64,000 nucleotides of DNA from JBBPYC01 sp038200275. GTDB lineage: Bacteria; Pseudomonadota; Gammaproteobacteria; Burkholderiales; Burkholderiaceae_C. The position numbers and the translations under genes are program-made. Below, piece by piece: positions 7,792 through 17,177 of the stretch (positions within the stretch are counted from its first letter, which is position 1; each line of letters begins with the position of its first letter). The stretch lies in assembly GCA_038200275.1 (NCBI GenBank), contig JBBPYC010000003.1:23960-87959 (forward strand). The letters are read 5' to 3'. The notes under the pieces are model-generated. The model saw only the letters and a list, made by a program, of their open reading frames with translations, was not told the DNA's origin and made no database searches.

Positions 7792-10542
7792 ATGTCACTA
7801 CTGACCGACGCGCGCGAAGGCGCCGCCCTTCCCACCACCGAACCCACCGCCATCCGGCGTGAGGACTACCAGGCACCCGCCTGGTGGATCGACACGGTCG
7901 ACTTATGCATTGACCTCGATCCGCAAAAGACCCGCGTGCTCAACCGCATGACAGTGCGGCGCAATATCGGTGCGCCGCGTGGTCCACTGCAGTTGCACGG
8001 CGACGAGTTGAATCTGGCACGCGTGTTGCTGGACGGCAAGGGCTGCTCGTTCAAGATGAACGGCCGCCTCTTGGTCATTGACAACCTGCCTGAAGGCGAC
8101 GAGCCGTTTCAGCTCGAGATCTTCACCACCTGCTCGCCAGCCGCCAACAGCAAGCTGATGGGCCTGTACGTGAGCAACGATTCGTTTTTCACGCAGTGCG
8201 AAGCAGAAGGGTTTCGGCGCATCACCTATTTCCTGGACCGTCCCGATGTGATGGCGAGCTACACCGTCACCTTGCGCGCGGACAAGGCGCGCTATCCGGT
8301 GCTGCTGTCGAACGGCAACCTGGTCGAGCAAGGTGACCTGGAAGGTCCGGGCAACGATGGCCGGCACTTTGCGAAGTGGGTCGATCCCTTTCGCAAACCC
8401 AGCTACCTGTTCGCGCTGGTCGCCGGCAAGTTCGTCTGCCGCGAACAGTCGATCACGGCCAAAAGCGGCAGGCAGCACCTGCTGCAGGTCTACGTACGCC
8501 CCGGTGACCTCGACAAGACCGAGCACGCGCTTGCGTCACTGATCGCGTCGGTCGCGTGGGACGAAGCGCGCTTCGGGTTAAGCCTTGACCTCGACCGCTT
8601 CATGATCGTCGCGACCAGCGACTTCAACATGGGCGCGATGGAAAACAAGGGCCTGAACGTCTTCAACACGAAATACGTACTGGCCAACCCGGCGACCGCG
8701 ACCGATGTCGATTACGCGAACATCGAATCCGTGGTTGGCCACGAATACTTCCACAACTGGACGGGCAATCGAGTCACCTGTCGCGACTGGTTCCAGCTGT
8801 CGCTGAAGGAAGGCCTGACGGTCTTTCGCGATCAGGAATTCAGCCAGGACCTCGCATTCGAGCCGTCGGCACGCGCCGTCAAGCGGATCGAGGATGCGCG
8901 CGCGCTGCGCACCACCCAGTTCGCCGAGGACGCCGGTCCGATGGCGCATCCGGTGCGGCCCGACAGCTACGTGGAGATCAACAATTTCTACACGCTGACC
9001 GTGTACGAGAAGGGCTCCGAAGTCGTGCGCATGATGCAAACGCTGGTCGGCCGCGACGGCTTTGCGGCCGGCATGAAGCTGTACTTCGAGCGGCACGACG
9101 GTCAGGCGGTGACGTGCGATGACTTTGCGCAAGCGATCGCTGACGCCAATCCGGAATCGCCGTTGACGACGAACCTCGATAAATTCAAGCGGTGGTATTC
9201 GCAGGCCGGCACACCGCAGGTGCATGCCACCGGTCGCTATGACGCCGACGCGCGCCGCTTCACGCTCGATTTCACGCAACGCTGTGCACCGACCGAGGAG
9301 CAGCCCGTGAAGGCACCGTTCGTGATTCCAGTGGCGATTGGTTTGATCGCAGCGGCCGACGGGTCACCAATTGCATTGAAGCTTGACGGCGCGGACGTCG
9401 GCACGTCGCACACCGTCGTGCTTACCGAAGAACACACGAGCGTGACCTTCGACGATCTCGCAGTCGAGCCGGTGCCGTCAATCCTGCGCGGCTTCAGCGC
9501 GCCGGTCGTGCTCGCGTTCGACTATTCGGATGCGCAGTTGTTGACGCTGCTGGCGCACGACAGCGACCCATTCAACCAGTGGGAAGCAGGCCAGCGGTTG
9601 GCAGTGCGCCATGCTATCTCAAAGATAGCAGAAAATGAAGCAACCGCTGGCGCTTCAGGCCTGAATGATGCCTATATTGAGGCGATGCGGACGATCTTGC
9701 GGCACCCGACACTGGACGCGGCGTTCAAGGAACTGGTGCTGACTTTTCCGTCCGAAGGGTATCTGGCCGAGCAGCTCGACGTGGTCGACCCGGCGCGCAT
9801 CCACCGGGTGCGCGAAGCAATGCGCGTGCAGCTCGCCGAGGCATTGTGGGACGACTGGATCTGGGCTTACGAGCACCACTGCGATAACGGCAGCTATTCG
9901 CCCGACCCAGTCTCCAGCGGCCGGCGTGCGCTGGCGGGCCAGGCGCTGGCGAACCTGTGCCTGGCCGCGCGCGCAGATGGCACCAGCAGCCATGCGGGCG
10001 ATGACGTCTGGCCAGGCAAGACCTATCAGCGGTTCAAGGATGCGTCCAACATGACCGATCGCAGCAACGCCCTCGCCGCGTTGGTCGGCGCTGGCAGTCG
10101 GCACGCAGAACCCGCATTGCAGCGCTTCCACGCGATCTTCAGCAACGAGCCGCTGGTGCTCGACAAATGGTTTGCGATGCAGGCTGCCGCGCCGGACCGC
10201 AACGGCGATGTGCTTTCCAAAGTGCAGGCACTGATGCAGCATCCGGACTTCAACCTACGCAACCCGAACCGCGCGCGCAGCTTGATCTTCACGTTCTGCA
10301 GCGCAAATGCCGGCGCATTCCACCGCGCGGATGGTGCGGGTTACACGTTTTGGGCCGACCAGCTGCTTCAGCTTGACCCAGTCAATCCGCAAGTGGCCGC
10401 GCGGCTCGCCCGTGCGTTGGACCGCTGGAGCCGGCTGGCCGAGCCGTATCGTGCGGCCGCAAGGGCCGCGATCGAACGCGTCGCCGCCGCGCCGACGTTG
10501 AGCAACGATGTGCGCGAAGTGGTTTCGCGCGCACTTGCTTGA
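7792..10542 (+). CDS. pepN: Aminopeptidase N (M1 metallopeptidase)
   Basis: A 916-residue zinc aminopeptidase that removes N-terminal residues from cytoplasmic peptides. The substrate-binding GAMENKGLNVF starts near residue 280. The zinc motif HEYFH is at 317-321 with the third ligand Glu340 in SLKEGL. The protein is somewhat longer than E. coli PepN (870 aa). Part of the extra length is a segment around residues 608-628 encoded by a dispersed-repeat copy (9613-9676), placed in the linker before the C-terminal helical domain. fbp follows 42 bp later, a pairing common in Burkholderiales. Confidence 0.96.
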   Translation: MSLLTDAREGAALPTTEPTAIRREDYQAPAWWIDTVDLCIDLDPQKTRVLNRMTVRRNIGAPRGPLQLHGDELNLARVLLDGKGCSFKMNGRLLVIDNLPEGDEPFQLEIFTTCSPAANSKLMGLYVSNDSFFTQCEAEGFRRITYFLDRPDVMASYTVTLRADKARYPVLLSNGNLVEQGDLEGPGNDGRHFAKWVDPFRKPSYLFALVAGKFVCREQSITAKSGRQHLLQVYVRPGDLDKTEHALASLIASVAWDEARFGLSLDLDRFMIVATSDFNMGAMENKGLNVFNTKYVLANPATATDVDYANIESVVGHEYFHNWTGNRVTCRDWFQLSLKEGLTVFRDQEFSQDLAFEPSARAVKRIEDARALRTTQFAEDAGPMAHPVRPDSYVEINNFYTLTVYEKGSEVVRMMQTLVGRDGFAAGMKLYFERHDGQAVTCDDFAQAIADANPESPLTTNLDKFKRWYSQAGTPQVHATGRYDADARRFTLDFTQRCAPTEEQPVKAPFVIPVAIGLIAAADGSPIALKLDGADVGTSHTVVLTEEHTSVTFDDLAVEPVPSILRGFSAPVVLAFDYSDAQLLTLLAHDSDPFNQWEAGQRLAVRHAISKIAENEATAGASGLNDAYIEAMRTILRHPTLDAAFKELVLTFPSEGYLAEQLDVVDPARIHRVREAMRVQLAEALWDDWIWAYEHHCDNGSYSPDPVSSGRRALAGQALANLCLAARADGTSSHAGDDVWPGKTYQRFKDASNMTDRSNALAALVGAGSRHAEPALQRFHAIFSNEPLVLDKWFAMQAAAPDRNGDVLSKVQALMQHPDFNLRNPNRARSLIFTFCSANAGAFHRADGAGYTFWADQLLQLDPVNPQVAARLARALDRWSRLAEPYRAAARAAIERVAAAPTLSNDVREVVSRALA
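9613..9676 (+). repeat. Dispersed repeat, copy B (inside pepN)
   Basis: Begins with a perfect inverted repeat of 17 bp, GCTATCTCAAAGATAGC (7-bp arms, 3-nt loop), followed by an A-rich stretch, the GCGCTT core and GGCCTG. It is read in frame as about 21 residues beginning AISKIAENEATAGASG, with low-GC codons unlike the rest of pepN. Confidence 0.7.
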
Positions 10543-10584
10543 GCACGTCACTGCAGTTCACCCAGCACGTCAGCCAAAATCCGC

Positions 10585-11589
10585 ATGTCCAAACAAATTT
10601 CTTTCTCCCGCTATCTGGTCGAGCAACAACGCGTCGATGGCCGCATTCCGGCCGATCTGCGGCTGCTGCTTGAGGTGGTCTCGCGGGCTTGCCGCAGCAT
10701 CAGCCTGGCCGTCAACAAGGGGGCGATTGGCGATGTGCTGGGTGTCACCATCTCAGAGAACGTGCAGGGCGAGGTGCAAAAAAAGCTCGACATCATCGCC
10801 AATGAGGTGCTGATCGAAGCCAATGAGTGGGGGGGTCACCTGGCCGCCATGGCATCCGAAGAAATGGACAGCATTTATCTGGTGCCCAATCGCTACCCGC
10901 AAGGCGAGTACCTTTTGTTGTTCGACCCCCTCGACGGGTCGTCCAACATCGACGTGAACGTCAGCATCGGCACCATCTTCAGCGTGCTGAAAAAACCCGA
11001 TGACAACCCCGGCGTGCAGGAATCGGACTTTCTGCAAGCGGGGGCCACGCAGGTCGCAGCCGGCTACTGCGTCTACGGCCCGCAGACCACGCTGGTGTTG
11101 ACCGTCGGCAACGGCGTCGCGTCGTTCACCCTGGATCGCGAGCAAGGCTGGTATGTGCTGTCCGAGCCGAAGATGCAGATCCCGGCCGACACCAACGAAT
11201 TCGCGATCAACATGAGCAACCTGCGGCACTGGGACGCACCGGCGCGCCGTTATGTCGACGAATGCGTGGCGGGCAAAAGCGGTCCGCGCGGCAAGGACTT
11301 CAACATGCGCTGGGTCGGCTCGATGGTGGCGGATGTGCACCGCATCCTCACGCGCGGCGGCATCTTCATGTATCCGTGGGATCGGCGCGAGCCGGACAAG
11401 CCGGGCAAGCTGCGGCTGATGTATGAAGCCAATCCGATGGCCTGGCTGGTCGAGCAGGCCGGCGGCATGGCGACCGATGGCCGGCAGCGCATTCTTGACA
11501 TCCAGCCAGACAAGCTGCACCAGCGGGTTGCGGTATTCCTCGGCTCAAAAAACGAAGTCGAACGCGCGACGCGCTATCACACCGAGTGA
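10585..11589 (+). CDS. fbp: Fructose-1,6-bisphosphatase class 1
   Basis: A 334-residue class 1 FBPase, the gluconeogenic (and, where present, Calvin-cycle) step from fructose-1,6-bisphosphate to fructose-6-phosphate. Seen: NKGAIGDVLG near the N-terminus, the metal site FDPLDGSSNIDVNVSIGTIF, GYCVYGPQTTLVLTVG, and the C-terminal substrate loop KLRLMYEANPMAWLVEQAGG. The length is the family norm. The start MSKQISFSRYLVEQQ fits homologues. Directly downstream of pepN. Confidence 0.97.
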   Translation: MSKQISFSRYLVEQQRVDGRIPADLRLLLEVVSRACRSISLAVNKGAIGDVLGVTISENVQGEVQKKLDIIANEVLIEANEWGGHLAAMASEEMDSIYLVPNRYPQGEYLLLFDPLDGSSNIDVNVSIGTIFSVLKKPDDNPGVQESDFLQAGATQVAAGYCVYGPQTTLVLTVGNGVASFTLDREQGWYVLSEPKMQIPADTNEFAINMSNLRHWDAPARRYVDECVAGKSGPRGKDFNMRWVGSMVADVHRILTRGGIFMYPWDRREPDKPGKLRLMYEANPMAWLVEQAGGMATDGRQRILDIQPDKLHQRVAVFLGSKNEVERATRYHTE

Positions 11590-11647
11590 ATGGGTCTGCG
11601 CGTACTGCCCTGCCCTGTTCCTGAAAGCAACCTCAGCGACTCATCTC

Positions 11648-12646
11648 ATGAACATTGTCATCCTCGACGACTACCAGGATGCGGTGCGCAAGTTGCCATG
11701 CGCGCGCAAGCTGGAAGCCTGGCCGGCCAAGGTCTACACCAATACCGTGACCGGACTTGGCCAGTTGTCGCTGCGCCTGAGGGACGCCGATGTGGTGGTG
11801 CTGATCCGCGAACGCACGCATCTGAGCCGTGCGTTGATCGAAAAGTTGCCGCGGCTGAAGCTGATCTCGCAGACTGGCAAGGCCGGCCCGCACATCGATC
11901 TGGCGGCTTGCCACGACCACGGCGTGGCGGTGGCTGAAGGCGCAGGTTCGCCCTATGCGGCGGCTGAGCTTACCTGGGCGCTCGTGATGGCTGCAGCGCG
12001 TCGGTTGCCGCAATACATCTCGAATTTGAAGCATGGGGTCTGGCAGCAATCGGGATTGAAGGCCACGTCGATGCCGATCAATTTCGGGCTCGGCACGGTG
12101 CTGCGCGGGCGCACGCTTGGCATCTGGGGTTACGGCAAGATCGGCCAGCAGGTTGCCGCTTATGGCCGCGCGTTCGGCATGAATGTGCTGGTCTGGGGCC
12201 GCGAAGGCTCGCTGGAGCGCGCTGCCGCCGATGGGCTGCAGCCCGCCCCAAGCCGTGCCGAATTGTTTGCGAGAAGCGACGTGCTCAGCGTGCATTTGCG
12301 CCTGAATGACGACACGCATGGCATCGTCACGCTGGAGGATTTGTCGCGCATGAAGCCGTCTGCCGTGTTCGTCAACACCGCGCGGGCCGAGTTGGTCGAG
12401 TCCGACGCGCTGTTTGCCGCGCTCAGCCGTGGCCAGCCCGGACTGGCTGCGATCGACGTGTTCGAGAGTGAGCCGATCATGCAGGGACATCCCCTGCTGC
12501 GGCTCGAGAACTGCATCTGCACGCCGCACATCGGCTATGTCGAGCAAGACAGCTACGAGCTGTACTTCAACTCGGCATTCGACAACATCGTGAACTTCAT
12601 CCAGGGTACGCCAACGAACCTGGTCATCTTGAAAGCCACGAGGTGA
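11648..12646 (+). CDS. D-isomer-specific 2-hydroxyacid dehydrogenase
   Basis: A 332-residue NAD-dependent oxidoreductase. The Rossmann dinucleotide motif is GIWGYGKIGQ; the catalytic Arg lies in VNTARAELV, the Glu in DVFESEPI and the His in CTPHIGYVE, completing the Arg-Glu-His set of the family. The start is ATG 11648 (MNIVILDDYQDAVRKL); the open frame extends upstream but that part overlaps fbp. Homologues are often called phosphoglycerate-dehydrogenase-like, yet there is no ACT domain, so the substrate is left open. The MFS gene starts 7 bp downstream. Confidence 0.9.
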   Translation: MNIVILDDYQDAVRKLPCARKLEAWPAKVYTNTVTGLGQLSLRLRDADVVVLIRERTHLSRALIEKLPRLKLISQTGKAGPHIDLAACHDHGVAVAEGAGSPYAAAELTWALVMAAARRLPQYISNLKHGVWQQSGLKATSMPINFGLGTVLRGRTLGIWGYGKIGQQVAAYGRAFGMNVLVWGREGSLERAAADGLQPAPSRAELFARSDVLSVHLRLNDDTHGIVTLEDLSRMKPSAVFVNTARAELVESDALFAALSRGQPGLAAIDVFESEPIMQGHPLLRLENCICTPHIGYVEQDSYELYFNSAFDNIVNFIQGTPTNLVILKATR

Positions 12647-12653
12647 GCTTGTT

Positions 12654-13880
12654 GTGCGCCACAGCGCGCGCATGACCACCGCGCTGCCGGCAGCCCATCC
12701 AAGCGAAACGAAAGCGACGCCGCGCGGCGTGCTGTGGGCGCTGATGTTCGGCAACTTCGTGATTGGCACCGGCATCATGGTGGTGGCCGGCACGTTGAAC
12801 GAAATCGCCGCGTCGCTGGCGGTGTCGATCACCACCGCCGGACAACTGGTTTCGGCCGGGGCACTGGTGGTGGCCATCGGCGCACCGCTGTTCGCCACGC
12901 TGGTGGCCGGCTTCGACCGGCGCCGGCTGCTGAGCTTTTCGCTGCTTTGGTATGCCGTGCTGCATGCGGTCTGTGCCGCCATGCCAAGCTTCGGCAGCCT
13001 GTTGTCCGTGCGCGTGCTCGCGGTGTTGTCGGCAGCCATCTTCACGCCGCAAGCCGCTTCGTGCATCGGGTTGCTGGTCGCTGCGCCGAAACGCGGTCGC
13101 GCGATCACGTTCGTGTTCCTGGGCTGGGCGGTCGCGTCGGTGCTCGGTTTGCCGATCGGCGCGCTGATCGGCGGATTGTTCGGCTGGCGCGCTGCGTTCG
13201 CCTTGATCACCGTGCTTGGCCTAATCAGCACCGTCTGGGTCTGGATGACGATGCCCAATGGTGTACGACCGCCAGCGTTATCGCTGGCAAGTTGGCGACA
13301 GACCTTGCGCTCGTCCGCACTGATGCTCTGCATCGCGGTGACGGTGCTGTCGGCAGCGGCGCAATTCGCACTGTTTTCCTATTTCGCGCCCTACTTTAAA
13401 ACGCAGTTCACGGCAAGCCCGGGTGAGATCAGCCTGTTCTTTGCGTGGTTCGGTTTGTTCGGTTTCATCGGGAACGCGCTGATGTCGCGCCACATCGAAC
13501 GCATCGGCGCATCGGCTTCCGTGATGACCGCACTGGCCTGCATGGCGCTGAGCCTGGCTGCGTGGTCGCTGGGCACCAACTTGGTGTTGACGGCGCTGGT
13601 TGCGCTGCCCTGGGCGCTCGGCCTGTTCGCCGCGAATTCGGCCCAGCAGGCGCGGCTCGTCGGCTTGGGGCCGACGCTGGCTTCTGGTTCGATCGCGCTG
13701 AACACGTCGGGCATGTACGCCGGGCAGGCGATCGGCACGGCCAGCGGCGGATGGTTGATCGCGATGGGCCGATTTGATTCGCTGCACTGGTTCAGTCTGG
13801 CCGGCATGCTGGCCGCCATGGTGGTCAGCGCGTGGGCCACCCGAGCGGCAGCGCGTAACGACCGACGCGCGCATCCATGA
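12654..13880 (+). CDS. MFS transporter (DHA1, AraJ-like)
   Basis: A polytopic inner-membrane protein of 408 residues with about 12 hydrophobic segments and the cytoplasmic loop motif GFDRRRLLSFS after TM2-3, typical of drug:H+ antiporter-1 exporters. I chose GTG 12654 because GAGGTGA lies 6 nt upstream, at the end of the dehydrogenase gene; ATG 12672 would remove six residues. Likely role: proton-driven export of a small molecule, substrate unknown. Probably co-transcribed with the 2-hydroxyacid dehydrogenase. Confidence 0.88.
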   Translation: MRHSARMTTALPAAHPSETKATPRGVLWALMFGNFVIGTGIMVVAGTLNEIAASLAVSITTAGQLVSAGALVVAIGAPLFATLVAGFDRRRLLSFSLLWYAVLHAVCAAMPSFGSLLSVRVLAVLSAAIFTPQAASCIGLLVAAPKRGRAITFVFLGWAVASVLGLPIGALIGGLFGWRAAFALITVLGLISTVWVWMTMPNGVRPPALSLASWRQTLRSSALMLCIAVTVLSAAAQFALFSYFAPYFKTQFTASPGEISLFFAWFGLFGFIGNALMSRHIERIGASASVMTALACMALSLAAWSLGTNLVLTALVALPWALGLFAANSAQQARLVGLGPTLASGSIALNTSGMYAGQAIGTASGGWLIAMGRFDSLHWFSLAGMLAAMVVSAWATRAAARNDRRAHP

Positions 13881-13917
13881 GCGAATCCCGTTTGTGGTTT
13901 GTCGATAATGCAACGCT

Positions 13918-15435
13918 ATGAGCAAAGTCTTCACCACCGTAGGGATCGTCGGCACCGGCGCCATGGGGCGCGGCATCGCGCAGATCGCCGCGCAAGCGGG
14001 CGCCACCGTCAAACTGTTTGATACCCAAGCCGCCGCGGTCAACGCCGCGCGCACGTCGCTTGGCGACCAATGGGACAAGTTGCAGGCCAAGGGCAAGCTC
14101 GACGCGGCGGCCACTTCGGCGAACAAGGACCGATTGGTTGCTGCCACCGCGCTGGCCGACCTGGCAGACTGCGACTGCGTGATCGAAGCGGTGGTCGAGC
14201 GGCTCGACGTGAAGCAAAAGCTGTTTCTGGAACTCGAGGCGATCGTGCGGCCCGATGCGGTGCTGGCCACGAACACGTCGTCGTTGTCGGTCACGGCGAT
14301 CGCAGCGGCGCTGGCCCGGCCGCAGCGCTTTGCGGGCTACCACTTCTTCAACCCGGTTCCCTTGATGAAAGTCGTCGAGGTGATCGCGGGGCTGAAGACC
14401 GATCCGGAAGTCTGTGCGCGGCTGTCTGCATTTGCCAAAGAAATGGGCCACACCGCGGTGCAGGCGCAAGACACGCCCGGCTTCATCGTGAACCATGCGG
14501 GCCGCGGTTACGGCACCGAAGCGCTGCGCATCGTGGGCGAAGGCGTGTCCGACTTCGCGACCATCGACCGCATCTTGAAAGATCAAGTGGGTTTTCGGCT
14601 CGGGCCGTTCGAGTTGATGGACCTGACAGCGCTCGATGTGTCGCACCCGGTGATGGAGTCGGTCTACCGTCAGTACTACGACGAGCCGCGTTTTCGGCCC
14701 AGCGTGATCACCGCGCAGCGGCTGGCCGGGGGGGTGGTCGGCCGCAAGGTCGGCGAAGGCTTCTACCGCTATGTCGACGGCAAGGCGCAGGTCGCGCCGG
14801 AGCCGGCCGCTCCAACCGTGCCGGAGCTGCCGCCGGTCTGGCTGTCGAGCCGGGCGGCGCGCCGCTCCGAGCTGTTGCAGCTGCTCAAAGATCTGGGTGC
14901 CACGATCGAGACCGGCTCTTCGCCGTCGCTCAACGCACTCACGATCGTGGCACCCCTTGGCTTTGACGTGACCACGGTGGCCGTGGTGGAGCGGCTCGAT
15001 CCGATGCGCACCGTGGGCATCGACATGCTGATCGACGACGCTGCGACCAAGCGCCGCGTGCTGGCAACCAACCCCGCCACCCGCGCCGACATGCGCGACG
15101 CTGCCCACGCGCTGTTCGCCCGCGACGGCAAACCCGTGAGCGTGATCCGAGACAGCGGCGGCTTCGTCACGCAGCGCGTGGTGGCAACCATCGTGAACAT
15201 CGCATCCGACATCTGCCAGCAACGCATCTGCACGCCGGCCGATCTGGAGCTGGCGGTCACGCTCGGCCTCGGCTACCCACTCGGCCCGCTCGCGATGGGT
15301 GACCGATATGGCCCGGCCAACGTGCTCGAGGTGCTGTTCAACCTGCAGACGGTTTACGGCGACCCCCGCTATCGGCCGAGCCCGTGGTTGCGCCGGCGCG
15401 GTGCGATTGGGTTGAGCCTGATGCACGAGGAATGA
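13918..15435 (+). CDS. 3-hydroxyacyl-CoA dehydrogenase (PaaH/PaaC-like)
   Basis: A 505-residue NAD-dependent enzyme oxidising 3-hydroxyacyl-CoA to 3-oxoacyl-CoA. The N-terminal Rossmann part opens VGIVGTGAMGRGIAQIAAQAG; ATNTSSLSVTAIA and GYHFFNPVPLMKVVEVI carry the catalytic His region. It has two C-terminal 3HCDH helical domains (about 190-290 and 410-500), as in the phenylacetate-pathway PaaH/PaaC group rather than the short mitochondrial-like form. A crotonase gene follows 37 bp later, so the two should act in consecutive beta-oxidation steps. Whether the substrate is phenylacetate-derived is not shown, since no other paa gene is in the window. Confidence 0.92.
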   Translation: MSKVFTTVGIVGTGAMGRGIAQIAAQAGATVKLFDTQAAAVNAARTSLGDQWDKLQAKGKLDAAATSANKDRLVAATALADLADCDCVIEAVVERLDVKQKLFLELEAIVRPDAVLATNTSSLSVTAIAAALARPQRFAGYHFFNPVPLMKVVEVIAGLKTDPEVCARLSAFAKEMGHTAVQAQDTPGFIVNHAGRGYGTEALRIVGEGVSDFATIDRILKDQVGFRLGPFELMDLTALDVSHPVMESVYRQYYDEPRFRPSVITAQRLAGGVVGRKVGEGFYRYVDGKAQVAPEPAAPTVPELPPVWLSSRAARRSELLQLLKDLGATIETGSSPSLNALTIVAPLGFDVTTVAVVERLDPMRTVGIDMLIDDAATKRRVLATNPATRADMRDAAHALFARDGKPVSVIRDSGGFVTQRVVATIVNIASDICQQRICTPADLELAVTLGLGYPLGPLAMGDRYGPANVLEVLFNLQTVYGDPRYRPSPWLRRRGAIGLSLMHEE

Positions 15436-15472
15436 AGTCCGTTCGAAGTTCGTCGTCACTCAAGGACTCCGC

Positions 15473-16252
15473 ATGCCCGCATCGCTGAAGAGCACCAGCC
15501 AAGGCCGCACCATGGTGCTCACGTTGAGCAATCCGGATCACCGCAACGCGCTTGGCCCGGAGATGTATGCGGCCGGCATCGAGGTGCTGAACGCGGCCGA
15601 GAAGAACGACGACGTGCGCACGGTCGTGATCACGGGTGAAGGCAGCACGTTTTGCGCTGGTGGCGATCTCCAGCGCTTGAAGGGCAATCGCGCCAAGCCA
15701 CCGGCCGTGCAGTCGGAGAGCATTGAGCAACTGCACAACTGGATCGAGACGATCTGCACGTTTCCAAAGCCCGTCATCGCAGCGGTCGAAGGCGCAGCCG
15801 CCGGCGCCGGCTTTTCGCTGGCGCTCGCTTGCGACCTGATCGTCGCCGCCGACGACGCGGTGTTCGTGATGGCCTACAGCACGGTGGCGCTGTCGCCCGA
15901 TGGCGGAGGCAGTTGGCGGCTGAGCCGTGGCTTGCCGCCGCAGCTTGTCAAGGAGCTGCTGCTGTTCGGCGAGCGGGTGGGCACGCAGCGGCTGCATGGC
16001 CTGGGTGTGGTCAATCGAACCGCGCCACGCGGCGAAGCGCTTGCCGAGGCGCTGACCCTGGCCGAGCGGCTCAACCAGCGCGCACCGAACGTGCTGGCCA
16101 GCATCAAGGACCTTGTGAACCAGCACGCGGACGGGCCGTTCGCGGCCGCACTGACGGCCGAGCGCGAACACTTCGTGGCAAACCTGCACCACGCCAATGG
16201 CGGCATCGGCATCGATGCATTTTTAAACAAGCAGGTGCCGACGTACCGATAA
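15473..16252 (+). CDS. Enoyl-CoA hydratase/isomerase (PaaG-like crotonase)
   Basis: A 259-residue crotonase-fold protein. The oxyanion-hole segments are CAGGDLQRL and GAAAGAGFSLALACD. At the position of the second catalytic acid it reads LSPDGGGSW, with Asp instead of the Glu of classical enoyl-CoA hydratase. That is the pattern I associate with PaaG-type isomerases, so isomerase activity is at least as likely as hydration. It follows the 3-hydroxyacyl-CoA dehydrogenase and ends before a hairpin at 16268-16290. Confidence 0.9.
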   Translation: MPASLKSTSQGRTMVLTLSNPDHRNALGPEMYAAGIEVLNAAEKNDDVRTVVITGEGSTFCAGGDLQRLKGNRAKPPAVQSESIEQLHNWIETICTFPKPVIAAVEGAAAGAGFSLALACDLIVAADDAVFVMAYSTVALSPDGGGSWRLSRGLPPQLVKELLLFGERVGTQRLHGLGVVNRTAPRGEALAEALTLAERLNQRAPNVLASIKDLVNQHADGPFAAALTAEREHFVANLHHANGGIGIDAFLNKQVPTYR

Positions 16253-16267
16253 AAGCATTCGCGCACA

Positions 16268-16290
16268 CGGCGGGCAAGCAAAGCCCGCCG
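16268..16290 (+). terminator. Hairpin downstream of the crotonase gene
   Basis: CGGCGGGC (16268-16275), loop AAGCAAA, GCCCGCCG (16283-16290): a perfect 8-bp GC stem 16 bp after the stop. There is no T-run after it, so factor-independent termination would be weak; it could also be a 3' end stabiliser. Confidence 0.45.
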
Positions 16291-16346
16291 GTGACCGCTC
16301 CAACACAGGCCACCACGGACCGTTTTAGTCCCGCAAACGACAGCTT

Positions 16347-17093
16347 ATGGCCGACCCCACCCTCACCATCGAAGAACGTGCCGCGATCAATGGAGGTCGC
16401 TGGTTCGCTTCGCTGTCCCCGACGTTGCGGCACGACATCCTGCGCCGAGCCACTGTGCAACGCTATCGGGACGGCGACGTGCTTGCCGCCCGCGGGGAAC
16501 CGGCGCAAGGCTGGATCGCGTGTGCCAGGGGGGCGGTGCGCGTGAGTTCGATTTCGTTGACGGGCAAGCAGACCACACTCAATTACGTGGAGCCGGGCAT
16601 CTGGTTTGGCGACGTGGCGATCTTCGATGGCGGGCGACGCACACACGATGCGTGCGCGCACGGCGATACGTCGATCGTGACGGTGGCGAAAGCCGACTTC
16701 TTCGCAATCCTCGCCGAGCATGTGGAACTCTATGAAGCGCTGCTAAGGTTGCAATCGCGACGCATTCGCTTGCTGTTCGGTTTGGTCGAAGATCTGAATT
16801 CGCTGCCGCTGCGTGCGCGGCTGGCCAAGCAACTATTGCATCTGGGGCGTGCCTATGGGGAGTGCGGCAGTGACGAGCCCGGCCGGCCGGCCGGCGGCGT
16901 GGGGCCCGATGAAGTCCGCATCACGCTGCAGCTTGCGCAGGAGGAACTGGCCCATCTGCTCGGCGCGTCGCGCCAGCGGGTCAATCAGGAACTGAAGACG
17001 ATGGAGCGCGAGGGGCTGCTGCGGGTGGATCCGGCTGGGATGGTGCTGCGAGATCGCGTGGTGCTGGGACGCATCGCCGAGGATCAGCGCTAG
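16347..17093 (+). CDS. Crp/Fnr-family transcriptional regulator
   Basis: A 248-residue regulator with an N-terminal cyclic-nucleotide-binding-like beta-barrel (about 20-135; GDVLAARGEPAQGW, GIWFGDVAIFDGG) and a C-terminal winged helix. The recognition region is QLAQEELAHLLGASRQRVNQ. It lacks the N-terminal Cys cluster of Fnr, so an iron-sulphur oxygen sensor is unlikely; cAMP or another effector is possible. It sits between two acyl-CoA catabolism blocks in the same direction and may regulate them, but no binding site was identified. Confidence 0.9.
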   Translation: MADPTLTIEERAAINGGRWFASLSPTLRHDILRRATVQRYRDGDVLAARGEPAQGWIACARGAVRVSSISLTGKQTTLNYVEPGIWFGDVAIFDGGRRTHDACAHGDTSIVTVAKADFFAILAEHVELYEALLRLQSRRIRLLFGLVEDLNSLPLRARLAKQLLHLGRAYGECGSDEPGRPAGGVGPDEVRITLQLAQEELAHLLGASRQRVNQELKTMEREGLLRVDPAGMVLRDRVVLGRIAEDQR

Positions 17094-17177
17094 CGCCCGT
17101 GCCGCGCGACATCAAAATACCGAATGAGGCCGGGCGATGGGCCCGGCACGTGAGGAACAACAAAGGGGAGACACACC

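Noticed and set aside
13825..15459. A 544-codon open frame on the minus strand
   Set aside because: Opposite the 3-hydroxyacyl-CoA dehydrogenase; composition is typical antisense (Arg/His/Gln-rich) with no motif.
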